A DNA stretch of 9,326 nt from Candidatus Arcticimaribacter sp. (GTDB taxonomy: Bacteria > Bacteroidota > Bacteroidia > Flavobacteriales > Flavobacteriaceae). Below the pieces are notes generated by a model. It saw only the letters and a program-made list of their open reading frames with translations, was not told the origin of the DNA and did no database searches. Shown here one piece after another: positions 5,036 through 9,326 of the stretch; position 1 is the stretch's first letter; each line of letters starts with the position of its first letter. Made by a program: the position numbers and the translations under genes. The stretch is taken from NCBI GenBank assembly GCA_011526335.1, contig WTJB01000122.1:1-9326 (forward strand), written 5' to 3'.

Positions 5036-7210
5036 TTGAAAATCCCAGAGAAATCCCTCCTAGATCTTGAATTTGACACGGTTTTAAGCCAAGTGGGCAC
5101 CCACTGCATTACCCCCATGGGAAAAGCAGCCATTGCAGGAATCAAGCCCTCCGATGTAGAAGAAGATATCGTACAGCAACTCACCTTAGTCTCTGAATTT
5201 TTAGCCTCCTTCGAAAACGACAACCGCATTCCCAACCACGGTTTCGACGATTTAACCGCCGATATGAGCCTGCTTAAAATCGACAACAGCGTTTTAGAAA
5301 TCGAAAGTTTTCGCCGTATTGCAGCGACCAATGAAACCGTCAATCTACTTCTCAAATTCTTTAAAAAATTTAAGGACTACTACCCACAATTGAACGTATT
5401 GGGCGAAACCATTGAGGTCACCAAAGCCCCCAAGGAAAAAGTCGATGCTGTCATTGATCGCTTTGGGGAAATACGCAACAATGCTTCCGAGGAATTGTAT
5501 CGTATCCGCAAGCAAATCAACAGTGTGCGTTCTAAAATCGGGCAGAGTTTTCAGCGGGCCTTAGGACATTATACTAGCGCCGATTACCTCGACGATATCC
5601 GTGAAACAGTGGTCGATAACAAGCGGGTACTCGCTGTAAAAGCCATGTATCGTCGCAAAGTGAAAGGCGCCATCATGGGGAGTTCCAAGACGGGTAGTAT
5701 CGTATATATAGAACCTGAGACAACCTTACAGTATTCCCGCGAACTCAATAACCTCAATTTTGAAGAGTACGAAGAAGTTCAAAAAATCCTCCGGGAATTA
5801 ACGGCCTTCTTTCAGCCTTACCGACCTTTGTTGGCGCAGTACCAAGAATACCTCACCCAAATCGATAGCATCTATGCCCGGGCGGTTTATGCTAAAAGCA
5901 TCAACGGACTGCTCCCGGTGCTTTCCAAAGACCGTGAAATGGAATTGATCGATGCCTATCATCCCCTCCTCTATCTCAACCACAAGGAGGAAAATAAGCC
6001 CACCTACCCACAAGACATCGTCTTGCACCAAGAACACCGTATCATTGTTATTTCTGGACCCAATGCTGGAGGGAAAAGTATCACCCTAAAAACTGTGGGA
6101 TTACTGCAACTCATGCTGCAAAGCGGAATGTTAATACCCGTTCACGAGCACTCTAGGGTGTGTTTCTTTGGGCAAATCATCACCGATATTGGAGACAATC
6201 AGTCCATCGAAAATCATTTAAGCACCTACTCCTATCGTTTAAAGAACATGAAATACTTCTTGCGGAAGTGCAACCAAAAAACCCTCTTCCTTATCGATGA
6301 ATTCGGAACCGGGTCTGACCCCGAATTGGGAGGTGCTTTGGCCGAAGCCTTTTTGGAAGAGTTTTACAACCGTGAGGCCTATGGTATCATTACCACCCAC
6401 TACTCCAACTTAAAAGTATTGGCCAACGAATTGCCGCACATGACCAATGCCAACATGCAATTCGACAACCGCACCCTTGAACCTGTTTTTAAATTGATTA
6501 TGGGGGAAGCAGGGAGTTCTTTCACCTTTGAAGTTGCGCAGAAAAACGGAATTCCCTATAGCCTTATCAACCGGGCAAAAAAGAAAATCGAACGCGGAAA
6601 AGTGCGCTTCGACGCCACCATTGCCAAGCTGCAAAAAGAACGCAAGCAAATGATGGACACGGGTGCCTCTTTAAAAGCCAAAGAAAGCAAGGCGGAAAAG
6701 GAAGGGGAAAAACTGGAACAGCTCAACCAAAAAATGAAAGCGAAACTCAGCAGCTACCAAGAGTTGTATGACCACCATCAACGCATGATCGTAATTGGGA
6801 ACCGCTTTAACGACATCGCCGATCGCTACTTCGACAACGGCAAGAAACGTCCGTTAATTGCCGATTTACTGCGTTTAGTGGAAACCGAAAACGCCAAACG
6901 GAAAAAGAAATCGGCAGCAGAAAAACGCAAAGAACGCGAAGCCAAGAAAAAGGCGGAAGCAGAAACCCAGCAAGCCATAGTGGAAATCCGAAAGGAAAAG
7001 AAAAAGAAAAAAGCAGCCCCTAAACCTGAACCGGTCAAGCCCAAAATCGACTTTAAAGTGGGGGATCAAGTCCGTTTATTCGACGGGAAATCGGTGGGGA
7101 CCATCGATGCGATTGAAAAACGCAAAGCGGTCGTTAACTACGGCGTATTTACTACGCAGGTAAATCTTGAGGCACTCGACCTTGTTCAAGCAGCTAAAAA
7201 ATCAAAATGA
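5036..7210 (+). CDS. mutS2: MutS2 family protein lacking the Smr nuclease domain
   Basis: A 724-residue MutS paralogue of the anti-recombination/ribosome-rescue branch, without the mismatch-recognition domain I of MutS. The lever and clamp region occupies about 1-330. The ABC ATPase follows: Walker A GPNAGGKS (341-348), the Q-loop/signature region ITDIGDNQSIENHLSTYS (382-399), Walker B LFLIDEFGTGSDP (417-429) with Glu422, and the switch His in THYSNLK (454-460). A long coiled coil spans about 510-665, ending in a lysine-rich stretch (620-660). A small KOW-like beta domain (FKVGDQVRLFDGKSVG, 673-688) comes last. Typical MutS2 adds a C-terminal Smr endonuclease; here the protein stops at 724 and the next gene overlaps it by four bases. 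The start is a TTG: the frame is closed by TAA at 5015-5017, no in-frame ATG fits, and KIPEKSLLDLEF matches family N-termini. Its promoter lies at 4980-5008. Confidence 0.95.
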   Translation: MKIPEKSLLDLEFDTVLSQVGTHCITPMGKAAIAGIKPSDVEEDIVQQLTLVSEFLASFENDNRIPNHGFDDLTADMSLLKIDNSVLEIESFRRIAATNETVNLLLKFFKKFKDYYPQLNVLGETIEVTKAPKEKVDAVIDRFGEIRNNASEELYRIRKQINSVRSKIGQSFQRALGHYTSADYLDDIRETVVDNKRVLAVKAMYRRKVKGAIMGSSKTGSIVYIEPETTLQYSRELNNLNFEEYEEVQKILRELTAFFQPYRPLLAQYQEYLTQIDSIYARAVYAKSINGLLPVLSKDREMELIDAYHPLLYLNHKEENKPTYPQDIVLHQEHRIIVISGPNAGGKSITLKTVGLLQLMLQSGMLIPVHEHSRVCFFGQIITDIGDNQSIENHLSTYSYRLKNMKYFLRKCNQKTLFLIDEFGTGSDPELGGALAEAFLEEFYNREAYGIITTHYSNLKVLANELPHMTNANMQFDNRTLEPVFKLIMGEAGSSFTFEVAQKNGIPYSLINRAKKKIERGKVRFDATIAKLQKERKQMMDTGASLKAKESKAEKEGEKLEQLNQKMKAKLSSYQELYDHHQRMIVIGNRFNDIADRYFDNGKKRPLIADLLRLVETENAKRKKKSAAEKRKEREAKKKAEAETQQAIVEIRKEKKKKKAAPKPEPVKPKIDFKVGDQVRLFDGKSVGTIDAIEKRKAVVNYGVFTTQVNLEALDLVQAAKKSK

Positions 7211-7608
7211 AACCCTTGATCGTTTTTTATGACGGCCCCTGTGTCTTCTGTAACTTTTGGGTACAGCAGCTATGCCGTTGGGATAAAAACGACCAGTTGC
7301 GCTTTGCACGACTCGATCAAAAGCTGTTTACCGCTTTCGCGCATGAACGAAACTTAACCCTAGAAAAACTGGACACCGTTGTCGCCTGGGATCAAGCTTA
7401 CTCTTATGCCCTTGAAGCCCAAGCCGCCTTTATGATCCTAGATCGTTTAGGAGGATTTTGGAAAATTCTAAGTCTTTTCTCTTTATTGCCCAAAGGCCTA
7501 ACTAACGCTTTGTATCGCTTTGTAGCCAAAAACCGCTACAGTTGGTTCGGGAAAAACGATCAATGCCCCCTACCCGATCAAAAATACACCCATAAGTTTT
7601 TGGATTAA
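7207..7608 (+). CDS. DCC-family thiol-disulfide oxidoreductase-like protein (YuxK type)
   Basis: A 133-residue protein whose ATG overlaps the mutS2 stop (ATGA), so it is probably translationally coupled to it. The N-terminal strand and motif FYDGPCVFCN (7-16) give the family name DCC (Asp9, Cys12, Cys15), a thioredoxin-like fold with a CxxC active site. Later blocks also fit: ALEAQAAFMILDRLGG at 68-83 and a final RYSWFGKNDQCPLPD (110-124) with Cys120. The physiological substrate is not known; redox activity is inferred from the CxxC. No signal peptide is seen, so it is cytosolic. Following mutS2 does not itself imply a repair role, because the overlap may simply reflect tight packing. Confidence 0.9.
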   Translation: MKPLIVFYDGPCVFCNFWVQQLCRWDKNDQLRFARLDQKLFTAFAHERNLTLEKLDTVVAWDQAYSYALEAQAAFMILDRLGGFWKILSLFSLLPKGLTNALYRFVAKNRYSWFGKNDQCPLPDQKYTHKFLD

Positions 7609-7750
7609 AGTAAAACGGATAATGTATCACTTCTTCCCTTCGTGGGTTCCCTTCGACTGACTAAAGGAACAATGCAGTATCCTCCGAGGTGTCTGAGCCT
7701 GTAGAAGACACCACAACACCTCCACAAAAAAATATCATTATCTTCCCCCT
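7609..7750. other. Intergenic gap holding the REPIN-like element and SGNH leader
   Basis: This is the longest intergenic gap after the left edge. It contains two 25-base inverted-repeat units, a 9-base direct repeat TTCCCTTCG (7634-7642 and 7647-7655), and an A7 run (7725-7731). No open frame looks coding. No T-run follows the hairpins on either strand, so I do not call an intrinsic terminator. No exact TAnnTTTG was seen upstream of the SGNH gene, so whether that gene has its own promoter here is open. Confidence 0.6.
7646..7712. repeat. REP/REPIN-like pair of inverted hairpin units
   Basis: Unit 1 (7646-7670) has arms GTTCC/GGAAC, extended by TT/AA after one mismatch, around CTTCGACTGACT. 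Unit 2 (7688-7712) has perfect 7-base arms GGTGTCT/AGACACC around GAGCCTGTAGA. The reverse complement of unit 2 contains CTTCTACAGGCTCAGA, which aligns with CTTCGACTGACTAAAG of unit 1, so the two units are diverged copies facing each other, 17 bases apart. A CTTCGAC-n-GGCTCAG core is, from memory, a very common dispersed palindrome in many bacterial genomes; copy number here is unknown. Unit 2 can also pair as GAGGTGT (7686-7692) with ACACCTC (7716-7722). Confidence 0.5.
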
Positions 7751-8401
7751 ATGAAACCATTTCTTTTCAGCCTTTTTATTTTAAGTATGCAAAGCATGTA
7801 CGCCCAAGATTGGGCACAATTGAACCGTTATCAAGCGGCCAATACCAAGGTATCTTCTGCCTCCATCGAACTCCTGTTTCTGGGCGACAGCATTACCGAA
7901 GGCTGGCCCCAATTTCGTCCACAGTTTTTTCAAAACAATCCCTTTGTTGACCGCGGTATTGGCGGACAAACCACACCCCAAATGCTGCTGCGTTTCCGTC
8001 AAGACGTGATAGCGCTTCAACCCAAAAAAGTCATCCTGCTTGCAGGCATCAACGATATAGCTCAAAATACAGGTCCTATTAGTCTAGAACAAATCATGGA
8101 CAACATCAAGTCCATGTCAGAAATCGCCAAGGCCAACGGTATAGAAATGATTTTATGCAGTGTGCTACCTGCCAACAGCTTCCCGTGGCGACCAGAAATC
8201 GTCCCCACTCAAAAAGTCATTGATTTAAACCAAAAAATCCAAGCCTATGCCGCAGAACAAGGCCTCGTCTATGTCGATTACTATACCCCCATGGTCGATA
8301 GTCAAGGCGGCTTAAAAGCCCACTTGGGTTATGATACGGTTCACCCCAATGCAGCCGGTTATCAACTGATGGAGCAAATTTTATCAAATTACATCGATTA
8401 A
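7751..8401 (+). CDS. Secreted SGNH/GDSL hydrolase (esterase/lipase-like)
   Basis: A 216-residue protein. The signal peptide MKPFLFSLFILSMQSMYA is followed by Q19, a Bacteroidota-style cut. All SGNH blocks are visible: block I LFLGDSITEGW (42-52) with nucleophile Ser47, block II RGIGGQT (68-74) with oxyanion Gly, block III LLAGIND (96-102) with Asn101, and block V DTVHPNAAGY (195-204) with Asp195 and His198. This arrangement matches the GDSL subfamily related to platelet-activating-factor acetylhydrolases and carbohydrate esterases, acting on acyl or acetyl esters outside the cytoplasm; the substrate is unknown. The TAA at 8399-8401 is four bases before the next ATG, so it likely shares a transcript with the methyltransferase. 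Start choice is fixed by the signal peptide. Confidence 0.93.
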   Translation: MKPFLFSLFILSMQSMYAQDWAQLNRYQAANTKVSSASIELLFLGDSITEGWPQFRPQFFQNNPFVDRGIGGQTTPQMLLRFRQDVIALQPKKVILLAGINDIAQNTGPISLEQIMDNIKSMSEIAKANGIEMILCSVLPANSFPWRPEIVPTQKVIDLNQKIQAYAAEQGLVYVDYYTPMVDSQGGLKAHLGYDTVHPNAAGYQLMEQILSNYID

Positions 8402-8405
8402 ATAC

Positions 8406-9023
8406 ATGAGTAACGAACGTAAAACCCACTGGGAGAAGATCTACGCCGAGAAAAGTCCGCAGCAAGTGAGTTGGACCCAAAGCGAACCCAGCACAAGTCT
8501 CGAACTAATTAAAGCCGCGCAATTGCCTTTAGATGCCCCCATTATTGATGTGGGCGGTGGAGAAAGTCATTTAGTCGATCATTTGTTGCAGCTGGGCTAT
8601 AGCGATATTAGCGTACTGGATATTTCCAAAAACGCCCTTGAACGCTGTCAAGATCGCTTGGGAAAAGCCGCTGATAAGGTCGAATGGATTGTTGCAGACA
8701 TTACTCAGTTTCAACCTATACGCAGCTATGCACTTTGGCACGACCGGGCGGTTTTTCATTTCTTAACCCAAAAAGAGGATAGAGCAGCCTATAAGCGCTT
8801 GGTGTCAAATTACGTAAGTCATTCCCTCATTTTGAGCACATTCTCGCTTAGTGGACCCTTAAAATGCAGCGGTTTGCCCATTCAACAGTACGATGCTACT
8901 AGTTTGGCGTCGCTTTTCGCACCGCAGCTCGAATTGATCCATCACAAGGAAGAAATACACCAAACCCCGTTCAATACCACCCAAGCCTTTATATACACCT
9001 ATTTCACTCCAAAAAGGAGTTGA
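8406..9023 (+). CDS. Class I SAM-dependent methyltransferase
   Basis: A 205-residue protein of usual length for its group. It opens with HWEKIYAEKSPQQVSW (8-23), an N-terminal signature of a small bacterial/mitochondrial methyltransferase group related to METTL12-like enzymes. Motif I is IIDVGGGES (46-54), motif II is LDIS (71-74), and an acidic loop VADIT (96-100) follows. The block WHDRAVFHFL (111-120) and KCSGLPIQQYD (153-163) with Cys154 are typical of this group. Substrates are unproven; a protein-lysine or small-molecule target is conceivable by analogy. It has no relation to the methyltransferase at 3352-2828, whose motif I differs. It is expected to be cytosolic and co-transcribed with the secreted SGNH hydrolase. 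Confidence 0.9.
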   Translation: MSNERKTHWEKIYAEKSPQQVSWTQSEPSTSLELIKAAQLPLDAPIIDVGGGESHLVDHLLQLGYSDISVLDISKNALERCQDRLGKAADKVEWIVADITQFQPIRSYALWHDRAVFHFLTQKEDRAAYKRLVSNYVSHSLILSTFSLSGPLKCSGLPIQQYDATSLASLFAPQLELIHHKEEIHQTPFNTTQAFIYTYFTPKRS

Positions 9024-9063
9024 AAAAATTTTGTGTACATTGTAGGGTATTAAATGTTACCAA

Positions 9064-9326
9064 ATGAATAAAACGCTCCTTCTGGTTCTCCGCATTGTTA
9101 TTGCGGTGATTCTCTTACAAACCTTACGCTATAAATTTTTAGCGCATCCCGACAGTGTGTACATCTTCTCTACCCTAGGCTTAGAACCCTACGGAAGAAT
9201 TGGCATTGGGGTCATGGAACTCATTGCCAGCGTACTGTTATTTCCAAAACGCACCATCTGGTTGGGTGCATTGTTGAGTGTTGGCCTTATGGCCGGTGCC
9301 CTCTTCTCGCATCTCACCCAGCTAGG
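9064..9326 (+). CDS. DoxX-family membrane protein, cut by the right edge
   Basis: An open frame from the ATG at 9064 runs past the window, with 87 codons visible. MNKTLLLVLRIVIAVILLQT is a first membrane helix. The block YKFLAHPDSVYIFSTLGLEP (23-42) is followed by GRIGIGVMELIASVLLFPKR (44-63), the second helix, and TIWLGALLSVGLMAGALFSH (64-83), the third, ending SHLTQL. This order is typical of DoxX-like proteins of Bacteroidota (about 130 residues with four helices), integral membrane proteins of uncertain function linked to redox enzymes in other bacteria. The leader at 9024-9063 shows TACATTGT at 9036-9043, only a partial -7 match. Since the stop at 9021-9023 is 40 bases upstream, co-transcription with the methyltransferase is also possible. 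Confidence 0.85.
   Translation, partial: MNKTLLLVLRIVIAVILLQTLRYKFLAHPDSVYIFSTLGLEPYGRIGIGVMELIASVLLFPKRTIWLGALLSVGLMAGALFSHLTQL

Noticed and set aside
6900..7020. Lysine-rich low-complexity stretch in mutS2 as a sequencing artefact or frameshift
   Set aside because: The frame stays open into a well-formed KOW-like domain, and mixed AAA/AAG codons look natural for a basic coiled-coil linker.
9006..9030. ACTCC-AAAAA-GGAGT hairpin at the end of the second methyltransferase as a terminator
   Set aside because: The stem is only five pairs, it lies across the last codons, and no clear T-run follows immediately.

Overview
The window reads as a compact chromosomal segment from a member of the Bacteroidota, most likely a flavobacterium-like lineage. 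Four things point there. Exported proteins are cut at an 'A|Q' boundary. At least two leaders carry the TAnnTTTG -7 element of Bacteroidota promoters. Start codons follow A-rich leaders rather than strong Shine-Dalgarno sites. Several families found here are common in that group (DUF2911 proteins, an exported DinB-like protein, a Smr-less MutS2). The lineage is inferred from protein style and was not tested by a database search.

Layout from left to right. Bases 1-187 hold the left-edge intergenic region, perhaps with the start of a minus-strand gene. At 188-631 lies an exported NTF2-like protein. A plus-strand operon follows at 738-2831: a membrane-anchored DUF2911 protein, a membrane-anchored amidohydrolase, a YbjQ-family protein, and a 35-residue single-helix membrane protein whose start overlaps ybjQ. 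This operon meets a minus-strand pair head-on (exported DinB-like protein 3933-3352, then SAM methyltransferase 3352-2828). Divergent from that pair is a SUI1/eIF1-type factor (3985-4326), which converges on ung, uracil-DNA glycosylase (4991-4323). Divergent from ung is mutS2 (5036-7210), which overlaps a DCC-family thioredoxin-like gene (7207-7608). After 142 bases holding a REP/REPIN-like pair of inverted repeats come a secreted SGNH esterase/lipase (7751-8401), a second methyltransferase (8406-9023), and a DoxX-family membrane protein cut by the right edge (9064-).

Functionally the segment is mostly housekeeping: DNA repair and recombination (ung, mutS2), translation (SUI1), small-molecule methylation and envelope or periplasmic hydrolysis. 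Gene packing is extreme. Both convergent pairs share their last four bases (TTAG and TTAA), three same-strand junctions overlap or abut (ATGA, TAATG, TAAATG), and two divergent start regions are only about 45-50 bases long. I see no CRISPR array, tRNA, rRNA, insertion sequence or defence island. The points most worth a second look are the four-gene DUF2911-amidohydrolase-YbjQ-microprotein operon, the REPIN-like element, the palindromic divergent promoter region and the Smr-less MutS2. I do not see convincing evidence of a wholly new system.
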